Shown: positions 5,798-14,863, counted from the stretch's first letter. The stretch: 64,000 bases of DNA from Pseudomonas monsensis (GCF_014268495.2 NZ_CP077087.1:1429501-1493500); one strand, 5' to 3'. Translations and numbers: made by a program. Notes: generated by a model from the letters alone, not told the origin.

Positions 5798-8311
5798 TTA
5801 GTGCAGAGGCCAATGCTGGTGGCAGGCGTGACGCACCGCAGCGGCGCTGTTCAGTTTGAGCAGGTCATGGCTGAGGCGTTGGCATTCGGCCTCGTGCAAC
5901 TGGCGCACGCGGTCCTTGATTTCACCGATCTGCACCGGGCTGACCGACAGTTCCGTCACGCCCAGGCCGATCAGTACCGGCGTCGCGAGCGGGTCGGAGG
6001 CGAGGGCGCCGCACACGCCGACCCAGCGCTTGTGCACTGCCGCGCCTGCGCAGGTCATGGCGATCAGGCGCAGCAGCGCCGGGTGTAAGGCATCGACCCG
6101 GGCGGCGAGGCCGGCATGGTCGCGGTCCATGGCCAGGGTGTATTGCGACAGATCGTTGGTGCCGATCGAGAGGAAGTCGGCATGTTCGGCGAGTTGTTCG
6201 GCTTGCAGCGCGGCGGCGGGGACTTCGATCATCACGCCGATTTCCGGGCGCTGGCTGATGTTCAGTTCCAGGCACAACGCATCGACGCGCTCACGAATGT
6301 GCAGCAGTTCGTCGACTTCGGTGACCATCGGCAGCAGGATCCGGCAGCGGCGCAGCGGGCTGACTTGCAGCAGTGCGCGCAGTTGCTGATCGAGGATTTC
6401 CGGGCGCGCCTGAGCCAGACGAATGCCACGCAGGCCGAGCACCGGGTTGGCTTCAATTGGCAACGGCAGGTAGTCGAGTTGCTTGTCGCCGCCGACGTCG
6501 ATGGTGCGGATGATCACCGAGTGTTCGCCCATCGCATCCAATACGCCTTGATAGGCCGCACGCTGTTCTTCGACATCCGGCGCGGTCTGACGATCGACGA
6601 ACAAAAACTCAGTCCGCAGCAGGCCGACGCCATCGGCGCCGTTTGCAAAGGCATCTGCCGCTTCACCGCTGGAGGCGACATTGGCGACGACTTCGATGTG
6701 CACGCCATTGCGGGTTTCGGCAGGCAGGTTAGCCTTGGCTTGTTGCGCGTCGCGACGTTGTTGGCGGTCGATCTGCGCCTGCTGAACTGCAGCCAAGCGT
6801 TCAGCGTTGGGGGACAGTTCCAGACGACCACCGTCGGCATCAAGCACGACCGGTTGACCTTGCGGCTGATCAAGCAGTGCCGAACCCAGAGCCACCATGC
6901 ACGGCAAACCTTTGCCGCGAGCCAGAATCGCCACGTGCGACGTCGCGCCGCCTGCGGCCATGCACAAACCGGCAACACCCTGGGCGCTGAGTTGCAGCAG
7001 ATCCGACGGCGTCAGTTCATGCGCAGCGACGATGGCGCCGGCCGGCACCTCGTAATGCCAGGCTTCGCCGAGCAGCGCGCGCAGCACGCGTTGCTTGAGG
7101 TCGCGCAGGTCATTGGCTCGTTCGGCCAGCAGCGCGCTGCCGGTGCGTTGCAGCACCTCGCACTGGGCATCGATCGACTGGCTCCAGGCGTGAGTCGCCG
7201 CTGCGCCTTGAACGATGGAATGCTGTGCAGCGTCGAGCAGGGCCGGGTCTTCGAGCAGCGCCAGATGCGCGGCGAAGATCGCCTCTTCGTCGACATTCTT
7301 GTGTTTTTTCGCTTGCGCGAGGGTGGCGTCGATTTCGCTGCGCACCTGATTCAGCGCCGCGTCGAGCACCTGCTGTTGCTGCAGCGGATCATGATTGCCC
7401 GCATCCGCCGGCAAACTGATCGTGTTCAGGCGAAACAGCGGCCCTGCGACCAGTCCCGGCGCAGCACATACACCGTGCAACACGCCAGCCTCGGGCGGGC
7501 GCTTAAGAGTGGCAACACTGACCGGCGCCGCCGCGTGATGATCATCCGGCAGCGCCGTGGCCAAGGCGCTGAGCAACGCTTGCAACGCCGCTTCGGCATC
7601 CGGCCCCTGACAACTGACGTGCACTTCGTCCTGTTCGCCAACCGCCAGGCCCATCAAACCGATCAGGCTGTTGCACGGAGCCGATTTGCCGGCGAAGTGC
7701 AACTGCGAGTGGCTTTTGAAACCTTGCGCAGTCTGCCGAATCAGCGCGGCCGGGCGTGCATGCAAACCGCCACGATGCGCCACCGACACCTGCCCATGCA
7801 CCTCAGTCCCGCCAGGTTCTTCAACATTCGCTGCCGCACTGTTGCGTGCAATGATGTGCAGCAACGGGTCGCCGACCTTCACCGCTTTGAGGGTGATCGG
7901 GCGAACCTCGAAGTCTTGACTGTTGGTCAGGATCAACAGGCTGACCAGGCTTTTGCATTGCTGGCCGACCTTGTCCAGGTCGTAGCGCAACAACGGCTGC
8001 CCCTTGCTGACACGGGTGCCGTCCTTGACCAGCATCGAGAAGCCTTCGCCGTTCAGTTCAACGGTGTCGAGGCCCAGGTGCAGAAGGATTTCCGCGCCGT
8101 TGTCGGCGCGTACTGTCAACGCGTGCCCGGTGCGCGCGACGTGGATGATCAGCCCGGCGCACGGCGAATACAGAGTGTCGTTCAACGGGTCGATGGCGAT
8201 GCCGTCACCCATCGCGCCACTGGCGAATACCGCGTCCGGGACTTTGGCGAGCGTGAGCACCGGGCCGCTGAGCGGGGCGCTGAGGGTCAGCTCTTTATTG
8301 TTGTTGTGCAT
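5798..8311 (-). CDS. nagF: Fused PTS phosphocarrier EIIA(Glc-type)-HPr-EI
   Basis: A single 837-residue cytoplasmic protein carrying the whole soluble phosphorelay for GlcNAc uptake. EIIA of the Crr type spans about 8-155 (His78 in LLHLGLDTVEL). HPr spans about 171-255 (His184 in GGLHARPAA). Enzyme I spans about 275-837: phospho-His459 in GGATSHVAI, PEP-binding GVGLLRTEFLF and IGVMIEVPAA, and active-site Cys767 in VGVCGALAS. Phosphate from PEP would move EI to HPr to EIIA to NagE EIIB. It lies between nagB-II and nagE. All key residues are present, so it should be functional. Confidence 0.95.
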   Translation of the reverse strand: MHNNNKELTLSAPLSGPVLTLAKVPDAVFASGAMGDGIAIDPLNDTLYSPCAGLIIHVARTGHALTVRADNGAEILLHLGLDTVELNGEGFSMLVKDGTRVSKGQPLLRYDLDKVGQQCKSLVSLLILTNSQDFEVRPITLKAVKVGDPLLHIIARNSAAANVEEPGGTEVHGQVSVAHRGGLHARPAALIRQTAQGFKSHSQLHFAGKSAPCNSLIGLMGLAVGEQDEVHVSCQGPDAEAALQALLSALATALPDDHHAAAPVSVATLKRPPEAGVLHGVCAAPGLVAGPLFRLNTISLPADAGNHDPLQQQQVLDAALNQVRSEIDATLAQAKKHKNVDEEAIFAAHLALLEDPALLDAAQHSIVQGAAATHAWSQSIDAQCEVLQRTGSALLAERANDLRDLKQRVLRALLGEAWHYEVPAGAIVAAHELTPSDLLQLSAQGVAGLCMAAGGATSHVAILARGKGLPCMVALGSALLDQPQGQPVVLDADGGRLELSPNAERLAAVQQAQIDRQQRRDAQQAKANLPAETRNGVHIEVVANVASSGEAADAFANGADGVGLLRTEFLFVDRQTAPDVEEQRAAYQGVLDAMGEHSVIIRTIDVGGDKQLDYLPLPIEANPVLGLRGIRLAQARPEILDQQLRALLQVSPLRRCRILLPMVTEVDELLHIRERVDALCLELNISQRPEIGVMIEVPAAALQAEQLAEHADFLSIGTNDLSQYTLAMDRDHAGLAARVDALHPALLRLIAMTCAGAAVHKRWVGVCGALASDPLATPVLIGLGVTELSVSPVQIGEIKDRVRQLHEAECQRLSHDLLKLNSAAAVRHACHQHWPLH

Positions 8312-8345
8312 GGCTCGGTCTCATCAGGTGTGCAGTCATTCGGAC

Positions 8346-9368
8346 TTAGTGCGTGCGGGTCACTTTGCTCAGATGGCGCGGCTGATCCGGGTCCATGCCG
8401 CGGGCCACGGCGAGGCCGGCGGCCATCACGTAGAAACTCTGGATCGCCAGAATCGGATCGAGGGCCGGGTGTTCGGCGCGGCTCAGGGTCAGGTCGCGAT
8501 CGAGGACGTCGTCCGGCGCGGCGAGCAATACACGTGCACCGCGCTGGCGCATTTCCGCCGCCAGACTGATCAGACCGGCCTGCTCGGCACCGCGCGGAGC
8601 GAAGACCAGCAGCGGGTAGTGTTCGTCGATCAGCGCCATCGGACCGTGACGGACTTCGGCGCTGCTGAACGCTTCGGCCTGAATCGCCGAGGTTTCCTTG
8701 AATTTCAGCGCCGCTTCCTGAGCAATGGCAAAACCGGCGCCACGGCCGATGACCATCAAACGCTCGCAATCGCGCAGCGCTTCGATGGCCATGCTCCAGT
8801 CCTGTTTCGCCGCTTCGCGCAGGCCTTCAGGCAGGGCGTTGCCGGCCTCGAGCAATTCGTTGTCCTCTTTCCAGTGCGCGATCAAACGAGCGCTGGCGCT
8901 GAGGGTGGCGATAAAACTTTTGGTCGCGGCGACGCTGCTTTCAGTCCCGGCGAGCAGTGGCACGCTGAATTCACAGGCCGCTTCCAGTGGCGAATCGGCG
9001 GCGTTGACCATCGACACGCTTAACGCGCCACGCTTGCGCAACAGACGCAAGCTGTTGACCAGATCCGGGCTCTGCCCCGACTGGGAAAAGGCGAACGCGA
9101 CCTGACCGCTGACCTTCAACGGCGCCTGCTGCATGGTCACCACCGACATCGGCAACGACGCCACCGGGACGCCAAGTTGCTGCATGGTCAGGTAGGCGAA
9201 GTAGCTCGCCGCGTGGTCGGAGCTGCCGCGCGCGACAGTCATTGCCACTTGCGGCGGCTGACGGCGCAGGCGCCCGGCAATTTCGATCATTTGCGGGTCG
9301 AGCTGTTGCAGTTGGGCTTGCACGGCCTCGAACGAGGACAGCGCCTCCTCAAGCATTTTTGAAGTCAA
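8346..9368 (-). CDS. nagB: Glucosamine-6-phosphate deaminase, SIS type (NagB-II)
   Basis: Cytoplasmic enzyme with two SIS sugar-isomerase domains (about residues 35-165 and 195-330), related to the isomerase half of GlmS and unlike the E. coli NagB fold. It should convert glucosamine-6-phosphate to fructose-6-phosphate and ammonia. Visible SIS motifs are ARGSSDHAASYFAYL, FSQSGQSPD and GTESSVAATKSFIA. The start is TTG at 9368 because AAGGAG lies 6 bases upstream; the in-frame ATG at 9356 is the alternative. Either start overlaps the end of nagA, so the two are probably translationally coupled. Confidence 0.88.
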   Translation of the reverse strand: MTSKMLEEALSSFEAVQAQLQQLDPQMIEIAGRLRRQPPQVAMTVARGSSDHAASYFAYLTMQQLGVPVASLPMSVVTMQQAPLKVSGQVAFAFSQSGQSPDLVNSLRLLRKRGALSVSMVNAADSPLEAACEFSVPLLAGTESSVAATKSFIATLSASARLIAHWKEDNELLEAGNALPEGLREAAKQDWSMAIEALRDCERLMVIGRGAGFAIAQEAALKFKETSAIQAEAFSSAEVRHGPMALIDEHYPLLVFAPRGAEQAGLISLAAEMRQRGARVLLAAPDDVLDRDLTLSRAEHPALDPILAIQSFYVMAAGLAVARGMDPDQPRHLSKVTRTH

Positions 9369-10455
9369 TGTCTTCTCCTTCGACCATGACGGCGGTCAGT
9401 GTGAGTGAGCGATCCAGCCGCACGCAGTCGGCCCAGGCGCCTGGTTCGAGGCGCCCGCGTTCAGTGATGCCGAGATAGTCGGCGGGAAATTGCGACAGGC
9501 GTTGCGAGGCCTCGGCGATCGGCAAACCGATCTTCACCAGGTTGCGCAGCGCTTGATCCATGGTCAGGGTGCTGCCGGCCAGCGTGCCGTCGGGCAGGCG
9601 CACGCCGCCCAGGCATTTGGTCACGGTGTGGCTGCCGAGCTTGTATTCACCGTCGGGCATGCCGGCGGCAGCGGTCGAATCGGTGACGCAGTACAGGCAC
9701 GGGATCGAACGCAAGGCCACGCGGATCGCACCGGGGTGAACGTGCAGCAAGTCCGGGATCAGCTCGGCGAATTTGGCGTGGGCCAATGCGGCGCCGACGA
9801 TCCCCGGCTCGCGGTGATGCAGCGGGCTCATGGCGTTATACAAATGGGTGAAACTGGTCGCGCCGGCATCGAGGGCGGCGACGCCTTCTTCGTAGCTGCC
9901 GAGGGTGTGGCCGATCTGCATGCGGATGCCGCGGCTGCTCAGTTCACGAATCAATCCGTCGTGGCCGGCGATTTCCGGGGCGATGGTGATCACCCGGATT
10001 GGCGCCAGCGCCAGGTATTCCTCGACTTCGGCCATCAATGCGGTGTGGGCGAAGTTCGGTTGCGCGCCGAGTTTTCCCGGATTGATGTACGGGCCTTCGA
10101 GGTGTACGCCGAGGACGCGGGCGGCACCTTTCGGACGTTGTTCGCAGAATGTTCCGACATCCTTGAGGACGCTGGAGATCTCCGCGCTCGGCGCAGTCAT
10201 GGTGGTGGCCAGCAGCGAAGTGGTGCCGAAGCGCACATGGGTGCGGGTGATGGTTTCGAAGGCGCTGGCACCTTCCATGATGTCTTTGCCGCCACCGCCG
10301 TGAACGTGCAGGTCGATAAAACCCGGCAACAGATAGGGCAGGTCATTGTCGGCCGGATCGCAGGGCACGCCTTCGATCGACACGACTTTGCCGTGTTCGT
10401 GGATCAGCCGGCCGCGAACCCAGCCGTGAGCGGTGAGGATGTTGTCTTCGGACAT
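9349..10455 (-). CDS. nagA: N-acetylglucosamine-6-phosphate deacetylase
   Basis: Amidohydrolase-fold enzyme of 368 residues that removes acetate from GlcNAc-6-phosphate. Metal-site motifs are DLHVHGGGG (about 48-56), HLEGPYINPGKLGA (about 125-138), HTLGSYEEG and the loop FTHLYNAMSPLHHREPG. The catalytic Asp is in YCVTDSTAAAGMPDG. It follows nagR by 57 bases and its 3' end overlaps the deaminase gene, consistent with one transcript. Confidence 0.94.
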   Translation of the reverse strand: MSEDNILTAHGWVRGRLIHEHGKVVSIEGVPCDPADNDLPYLLPGFIDLHVHGGGGKDIMEGASAFETITRTHVRFGTTSLLATTMTAPSAEISSVLKDVGTFCEQRPKGAARVLGVHLEGPYINPGKLGAQPNFAHTALMAEVEEYLALAPIRVITIAPEIAGHDGLIRELSSRGIRMQIGHTLGSYEEGVAALDAGATSFTHLYNAMSPLHHREPGIVGAALAHAKFAELIPDLLHVHPGAIRVALRSIPCLYCVTDSTAAAGMPDGEYKLGSHTVTKCLGGVRLPDGTLAGSTLTMDQALRNLVKIGLPIAEASQRLSQFPADYLGITERGRLEPGAWADCVRLDRSLTLTAVMVEGEDIDFKNA

Positions 10456-10511
10456 TTCGGTTCTCGCTTTGGGCCGCTCTCAGCGGCGCAGCTCTTGATC
10501 TACGAAGCTTT

Positions 10512-11243
10512 TTATCGACGAAGCTCTGCAACAAAGTCGTAGTAGTCGTTGCGGCAATAGGTGTCGGTGACTTCGATCGGCGTGTTGTCTTCGAGGTAGC
10601 CGACCCGGGTCATCAACAACATGGCGGTGCCGGGTGCGATACCGACCAATGCGGCGAACTCGTCCGAGGCGTTGATCGCCTGGATGTGCTGCAGGGCGCG
10701 GACGATCGGTTTGCCAATGCCGTCGAGGTATTCGTAGAGCGAATCGCCGACCAATTGCGGCTTGGGCATGATCGAGGCGGGCAGGGTGCTCATTTCGATG
10801 GCCATCACGGTGTCGTCGGCCTTGCGCAGGCGTTTCATGCGCGCCACTTTGTCGTTCGGCGACAGGCTCAGGCGGATCAGTTCTTCGTGGGTCGGCAGGG
10901 TGATTTCGCGCTCCAGCCACTGCGAGCTGGGTACAAACCCCTTGAGGCGGAGCATTTCGCTGAAGCCCGAAAGGCGCGACAGCGGCTGTTCGAGGCGCGG
11001 CGTGATGAAGGTGCCGGAACCTTGCAGGCGGCGGATCAGACCTTGATCGAGCAGCACTTCCAGCGCCTTGCGGGCGGTGACCCGGGAGATACCGAGCTGC
11101 TCGCTGAGGTTGCGCTCTGACGGCATCGCCTGTTCGGCCTTCCACTGCCCGGCATGGATCGCTGCTTCCAGATTGCGCGCCAGCTGCAGGTACAGCGGCG
11201 TCGGCTGGGAGTCATTCGGGCGTAGGGCCTGGAGGTCATTCAT
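10512..11243 (-). CDS. nagR: GntR/HutC-family regulator of the nag operon
   Basis: Cytoplasmic repressor of 243 residues. The N-terminal winged helix spans about 15-80 (PLYLQLARNLEAAI, AMPSERNLSEQLGISRVTARKAL, GSGTFI). A C-terminal UTRA sensor domain (about 95-235) should bind a GlcNAc-derived sugar phosphate. I chose the ATG at 11243, reading MNDLQALRP, because the PLYLQLARNL helix follows as in the family; ATG 11252 is also possible. It is the first gene of the nag operon, and its promoter contains repeated TGGTATT boxes, so autoregulation is likely. Confidence 0.88.
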   Translation of the reverse strand: MNDLQALRPNDSQPTPLYLQLARNLEAAIHAGQWKAEQAMPSERNLSEQLGISRVTARKALEVLLDQGLIRRLQGSGTFITPRLEQPLSRLSGFSEMLRLKGFVPSSQWLEREITLPTHEELIRLSLSPNDKVARMKRLRKADDTVMAIEMSTLPASIMPKPQLVGDSLYEYLDGIGKPIVRALQHIQAINASDEFAALVGIAPGTAMLLMTRVGYLEDNTPIEVTDTYCRNDYYDFVAELRR

Positions 11244-11300
11244 GCAGGTCATTTCCGGTGCGAGTATTGGATTGTTGTGGCTCGCTTGTGGGGCGGAAAT

Positions 11301-11327
11301 TAATACCACTTGAATACCATGTCAACG
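11301..11327 (-). promoter_or_regulatory. nagR promoter with candidate NagR operators
   Basis: On the minus strand TTGACA (-35) is followed after about 15 bases by TATTAAT (-10). TGGTATT occurs twice in direct orientation inside and just after the spacer, 11 bases apart, about one helical turn. A further copy in the opposite orientation, TGGTATTA, is at 11385-11392 on the plus strand. Operator placement over the core promoter fits repression; the assignment is inferred. Confidence 0.55.
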
Positions 11328-11410
11328 CACGGAATTGACCTGTGGCCCAATGAAATGGCGGGTTATGCCTGGGTTGTCTTGAAGTGGTATTAGAGGTGGC
11401 GTGCAAAAAG

Positions 11411-11492
11411 CAAAAGATCGCAGTCTGCGGCAGCGCCTACAGTGGGAAGTGGTATCAACCCTGTACGCGCTGCCGCAGGCTGCGATCTTTTG
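11411..11492. repeat. REPIN (AAAGATCGCAG type)
   Basis: CAAAAGATCGCAGTCTGCGG and the inverse CCGCAGGCTGCGATCTTTTG flank a loop of about 20 bases. This common pseudomonad palindrome lies between the nagR promoter and the L,D-transpeptidase gene. The loop contains one more GTGGTAT string, like the nagR boxes. Confidence 0.8.
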
Positions 11493-11526
11493 ATTTATTT
11501 TTTTGTGGGTGACCAGCGGTTGCTGG

Positions 11527-12042
11527 TTACGGGCGAATCTCGATCATCGTACCGTCCGGCACCAGGCCCCAGACTTCGCGCATGTCCATGTTGCGCATGG
11601 CGATGCAGCCGTCGGTCCAGTCCAGGGTGTGGAACAGGTCTTCGGGGGTTTCTTCCGAATCCGGGGTGCCGTGGATCATGATCATCCCGCCAGGCTCGAC
11701 ACCTTCACGCCGGGCGCGCGCCGAATCGCTGATGTTCGGGTAGGAGATGTGCATCGCCAGGTTGAATTTTTCGCTGACCTTGCGCCAGTCGATCCAATAG
11801 AAACCTTCCGGGGTGCGTTTGTCGCCTTCAATCAGCTTCGGACCCTTCTTCGCGCCCTTGCCCAGGGAAATGCGATAGGTCTTGATCGGCTTGCCGTCGG
11901 CAATCAGTTGCAGTTGATGCGCCGATTTGAGCACCAGGATTTTTTCGATCATCGGGCTATTCGACGGCGTCACGGTGGTCACGAAAGACGCTTGGGAGAC
12001 TGAGACGAACGACAGGCAAAACAGAGCAAACAACCAGCGCAT
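11527..12042 (-). CDS. Periplasmic L,D-transpeptidase (YkuD family)
   Basis: A 171-residue exported protein. Residues 1-19 form a signal peptide (LFALFCLSFVSVSQA). The YkuD domain spans about 33-170 with the catalytic pattern MIHGTP (His) and TDGCIAMRN (Cys) near the C-terminus. Such enzymes form 3-3 peptidoglycan crosslinks or attach lipoprotein to peptidoglycan; the substrate cannot be told from sequence. There is no LysM or other wall-binding domain. It is a single gene, apparently with its own promoter. Confidence 0.88.
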   Translation of the reverse strand: MRWLFALFCLSFVSVSQASFVTTVTPSNSPMIEKILVLKSAHQLQLIADGKPIKTYRISLGKGAKKGPKLIEGDKRTPEGFYWIDWRKVSEKFNLAMHISYPNISDSARARREGVEPGGMIMIHGTPDSEETPEDLFHTLDWTDGCIAMRNMDMREVWGLVPDGTMIEIRP

Positions 12043-12089
12043 TGAAACAATTCCCCAGGGAGTGACGCAGATATTTTATTAATAGAAGC

Positions 12090-12641
12090 TCAGGTGATCG
12101 CAGGCTGAGTCAGCGGCGGTATCGATTCGGAACGAACCGGGTAGGTTTCGGCGCGCCGATCAGCGAAGAAGCATTCTAAGGTACGCCCCACCGTGCGGAA
12201 AGCCAGCTCGTCCCAGGGGATGTCGGCTTCGTCGAATAGTTGCACTTCGAGGCTCTCGGGGCCGGCGGCGAAGTCCATATCCACCAGTTCGGCGCGAAAG
12301 AACACATGCACCTGGCTGATGTGTGGCACGTCGATCAGGGTGTAGATACTCAAGTTGCGTACCCGGGCGCAGGCTTCCTCGGCGGTTTCGCGGATGGCGG
12401 CCTGCTCGATGGTCTCGCCGTTCTCCATGAAGCCGGCCGGCAGGGTCCAGTAACCGAGGCGCGGCTCGATGGCGCGGCGGCAGAGCAGCACTTTCGTGCC
12501 CCAGGTCGGTACGCACCCGGCGACGATATTGGGGTTCTGGTAGTGAATGGTCTGACAGCTGTCACAGACAAATCGCAGCCGCGAATCGCCTTCGGGAATG
12601 CGCTGGGTGACCGGGTTACCGCACTGGCTGCAAAATTTCAT
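12090..12641 (-). CDS. Nudix hydrolase with N-terminal zinc ribbon
   Basis: A 183-residue protein with a zinc ribbon CSQC..CDSC (residues 4-33), then a Nudix domain with the box GFMENGETIEQAAIRETAEEACA matching GX5EX7REUXEEXGU except near its end. This architecture is found in NADH pyrophosphatase-like and related hydrolases (Nudix_N_2); the substrate is probably a nucleotide diphosphate derivative. The start is the ATG at 12641 where the zinc ribbon begins; the 44 upstream residues are unlike coding sequence. It is divergent from the CoA-pyrophosphatase gene. Confidence 0.88.
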   Translation of the reverse strand: MKFCSQCGNPVTQRIPEGDSRLRFVCDSCQTIHYQNPNIVAGCVPTWGTKVLLCRRAIEPRLGYWTLPAGFMENGETIEQAAIRETAEEACARVRNLSIYTLIDVPHISQVHVFFRAELVDMDFAAGPESLEVQLFDEADIPWDELAFRTVGRTLECFFADRRAETYPVRSESIPPLTQPAIT

Positions 12642-12788
12642 ACTCGGGTTCCTGAATGCTGCGCCTATCTTGGCGTGCAGCGAGGCCGGTCGGCAAGTTG
12701 TCGTTTCGCGACATGGCGAGATTCGGGGGCTTGGGCACGCGCATTGATTGGTGCATGATGCAGGGTAAGGCACAGATCGAGAACACTC

Positions 12789-13388
12789 ATGCTGGATGAG
12801 CTACTGCATAGGGTAAGTAACCACACACCGCGCACGCTGGAGACCGATAAACGTTTCCCCGAGGCCGCCGTGCTGGTGCCGATCACCCGCAGTGACGAGC
12901 CGGAACTGGTCCTGACCCTGCGGGCCAGCGGGCTGTCGACCCACGGCGGCGAAGTCGCCTTCCCCGGTGGACGCCGCGATCCGGAGGACCCGGACCTGAT
13001 CTTTACCGCCCTGCGTGAAGCCGAAGAAGAAATCGGCTTGCCCCCCGGACTGGTCCAAGTCATTGGCCCCCTGAGCCCGCTGATCTCCTTGCATGGCATC
13101 AAGGTCACGCCCTATGTCGGCGTAATTCCCGACTATGTCGAGTACCTGGCCAACGACGCCGAGATTGCTGCCGTTTTCACTGTCCCCCTCGAGTTCTTCC
13201 GCAAAGATCCCCGCGAGCACACCCATCGCATCGACTACCAGGGGCGCAGCTGGTACGTGCCGAGCTATCGGTTTGGCGAGTACAAGATCTGGGGGCTGAC
13301 GGCGATCATGATCGTCGAGTTGATCAACCTGCTCTATGACGCCAGGATCAGCCTGCATCAACCGCCCAAAACATTTTTGAATACGTGA
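12789..13388 (+). CDS. CoA pyrophosphatase (Nudix, NudL-like)
   Basis: A 199-residue Nudix hydrolase with the sequence LSTHGGEVAFPGGRRDPEDP and box helix ALREAEEEIGL, plus the UPF0035-type segment preceding the box that marks CoA pyrophosphatases. It would cleave CoA or oxidised CoA to 3',5'-ADP and phosphopantetheine. The C-terminus has a hydrophobic helix IMIVELINLL. It precedes the gamma-carbonic anhydrase by 50 bases, suggesting one transcript through DUF1289. Confidence 0.9.
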   Translation: MLDELLHRVSNHTPRTLETDKRFPEAAVLVPITRSDEPELVLTLRASGLSTHGGEVAFPGGRRDPEDPDLIFTALREAEEEIGLPPGLVQVIGPLSPLISLHGIKVTPYVGVIPDYVEYLANDAEIAAVFTVPLEFFRKDPREHTHRIDYQGRSWYVPSYRFGEYKIWGLTAIMIVELINLLYDARISLHQPPKTFLNT

Positions 13389-13438
13389 AACACCCCTGAA
13401 GCCATCGCTCGAATGGCCCGGCCCTGAGGAAAAACACG

Positions 13439-13963
13439 ATGAAATACCGCCTGGGCGACGCCCGTGTCGACACCCATCCACAGAGCTGGGTCGCGCCCAA
13501 TGCCGTGCTGGTGGGCAAGGTCAGACTGGAAGAGGGCGCCAACGTCTGGTTCAACGCCGTGCTGCGCGGTGATAACGAACTGATCCTGATCGGCAAGAAC
13601 AGTAACGTTCAGGACGGCACGGTGATGCACACCGACATGGGCTTTCCGCTGACCATCGGCACCGGCGTGACCATCGGTCATAACGCCATGCTGCATGGCT
13701 GCACCGTTGGCGATTACAGCCTGATCGGCATTAACGCGGTGATTCTCAACGGCGCAAAGATCGGCAAGAACTGCATCATCGGCGCCAATTCGCTGATTGG
13801 CGAAGGCAAGGAAATCCCTGATGGTTCGCTGGTGATGGGCTCGCCGGGCAAGGTGGTGCGTGAGCTGACTGAGCCGCAGAAGAAGATGCTCGAAGCCAGC
13901 GCCGCACACTATGTGCACAATGCACAGCGTTACGCGCGTGATCTGGTTGAGCAAGAAGAATGA
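13439..13963 (+). CDS. Gamma-class carbonic anhydrase-like protein (YrdA/PaaY group)
   Basis: A 174-residue left-handed beta-helix protein with hexapeptide repeats (VGKVRLEEGANVWFN, IGKNSNVQDGTVMH, IGTGVTIGHNAMLHG, IGINAVILNGAKIGKN). Metal-ligand His residues appear in VMHTD and TIGHNAMLHG, as in gamma-carbonic anhydrases. A C-terminal helix follows. True anhydrase activity is unproven for most of this group. The last bases overlap the start of the next gene (ATGA). Confidence 0.88.
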   Translation: MKYRLGDARVDTHPQSWVAPNAVLVGKVRLEEGANVWFNAVLRGDNELILIGKNSNVQDGTVMHTDMGFPLTIGTGVTIGHNAMLHGCTVGDYSLIGINAVILNGAKIGKNCIIGANSLIGEGKEIPDGSLVMGSPGKVVRELTEPQKKMLEASAAHYVHNAQRYARDLVEQEE

Positions 13964-14169
13964 ACACACCCGAAAGACCCGTCGCTTCGCCATGCGTGAA
14001 TATTTGTGCGCTGGATGAGGATGACATTTGTACTGGCTGCCAGCGTACGGTCGCGGAGATCACTCGCTGGGGGCGCATGACCAATGACGAGCGCCGCGTG
14101 GTGCTGGGGTTGTGTCATGAGCGGGCGAAGGCGAGTGGGTTGGTGTGGATGATCCCTTCGAAATCGTGA
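13960..14169 (+). CDS. DUF1289 domain protein
   Basis: A 69-residue protein with the DUF1289 pattern SPCVNICALDEDDICTGCQR, giving four Cys that may bind metal, followed by TVAEITRWGRM. Function is unknown. It is translationally coupled to the carbonic anhydrase-like gene by a 4-base overlap. Confidence 0.9.
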   Translation: MNTPERPVASPCVNICALDEDDICTGCQRTVAEITRWGRMTNDERRVVLGLCHERAKASGLVWMIPSKS

Positions 14170-14184
14170 TCGGCTTGTGGTTGC

Positions 14185-14345
14185 CCTCACCCTAACCCTC
14201 TCCCAGGGGGAGAGGGACTGACCGAGGTGTCTTTCGCTATACGCCGACCTGAGCTATTGAGTCGAACTCAGGTTTGAAAAGCCCCCGATCTGCTCCCTTT
14301 CCCCCTCGCCCCCTCGGGGAGAGGGCTGGGGTGAGGGGGTAGCTC
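14185..14345 (+). repeat. Dispersed repeat, plus-orientation copy flanked by palindromes
   Basis: CCCTCTCCCAGGGGGAGAGGG-like and CCCTCGGGGAGAGGGC palindromes flank a unit with GACTGACCGAGGTGT, TACGCCGAC, GAGTCGAA and GAAAAGCCC. This is the same order as the units at 1622-1940 read on their minus strand. It fills the gap between DUF1289 and the VUT gene, and the strong palindromes may end transcription. Confidence 0.75.
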
Positions 14346-14395
14346 TTGATTTGCCGGTCAAGTAACCTGTGCGCCAATCTGACAGGTCGCCCCCC

Positions 14396-14863
14396 ATGAT
14401 TTTCCTCATCGCCTACATCAGCAGCGTCGTGCTGATCAATTTCGCCTTCTCCACCGCGCCGCACCTGGACATCATCTGGTCGGCCTGGGGTGGCCTGGTG
14501 TTCGTGTTGCGCGACATGGTGCAGGCCCGTTTCGGCCACGGCGCCCTCGTGGCGATGCTGGCGGCGCTGGTGCTGTCTTACGTGACGTCCGATCCATCCA
14601 TTGCCTTGGCCAGCGCCACCGCGTTCGCGGTGTCCGAAATCATCGACTGGCTGGTGTTCAGCATCACCAAACGCCCGCTGCGCGACCGCTTGTGGATCAG
14701 CTCGGCGTTGAGCATTCCCCTTGATACTTTCATCTTCTTCGGCATGATCGACCTGATGACTCCGCCGGTGATCATCACCGCGCTGGCCTCGAAGTTCGCC
14801 GGTGTCACCGCCGTTTGGCTGATCATGGCCTGGCGCGAGCGCAAACAGGCTGTCGCCAGCTGA
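14396..14863 (+). CDS. VUT family integral membrane protein (queuosine-precursor transporter type)
   Basis: A 155-residue membrane protein with five to six hydrophobic helices and the DUF165/YhhQ-like segments LDIIWSAWGGLVFVLRDMVQ and EIIDWLVFSITKRPLRDR. Family members import 7-cyano- or aminomethyl-deazaguanine, but this short form has not been tied to one substrate. The start is the ATG at 14396; an in-frame GTG at 14369 would add a polar stretch not expected in the family. I see no preQ1 riboswitch in its leader. Confidence 0.8.
   Translation: MIFLIAYISSVVLINFAFSTAPHLDIIWSAWGGLVFVLRDMVQARFGHGALVAMLAALVLSYVTSDPSIALASATAFAVSEIIDWLVFSITKRPLRDRLWISSALSIPLDTFIFFGMIDLMTPPVIITALASKFAGVTAVWLIMAWRERKQAVAS

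Noticed and set aside
6116..8569. 817-codon open frame on the plus strand opposite nagF
   Set aside because: It is antisense to a well-conserved PTS fusion with all catalytic residues. High-GC codon bias leaves such mirror frames open, and the translation matches no known fold.
14340..14396. preQ1 riboswitch before the VUT gene
   Set aside because: Looked for because VUT proteins import queuosine precursors; no preQ1 class I core or A-rich tail was found.
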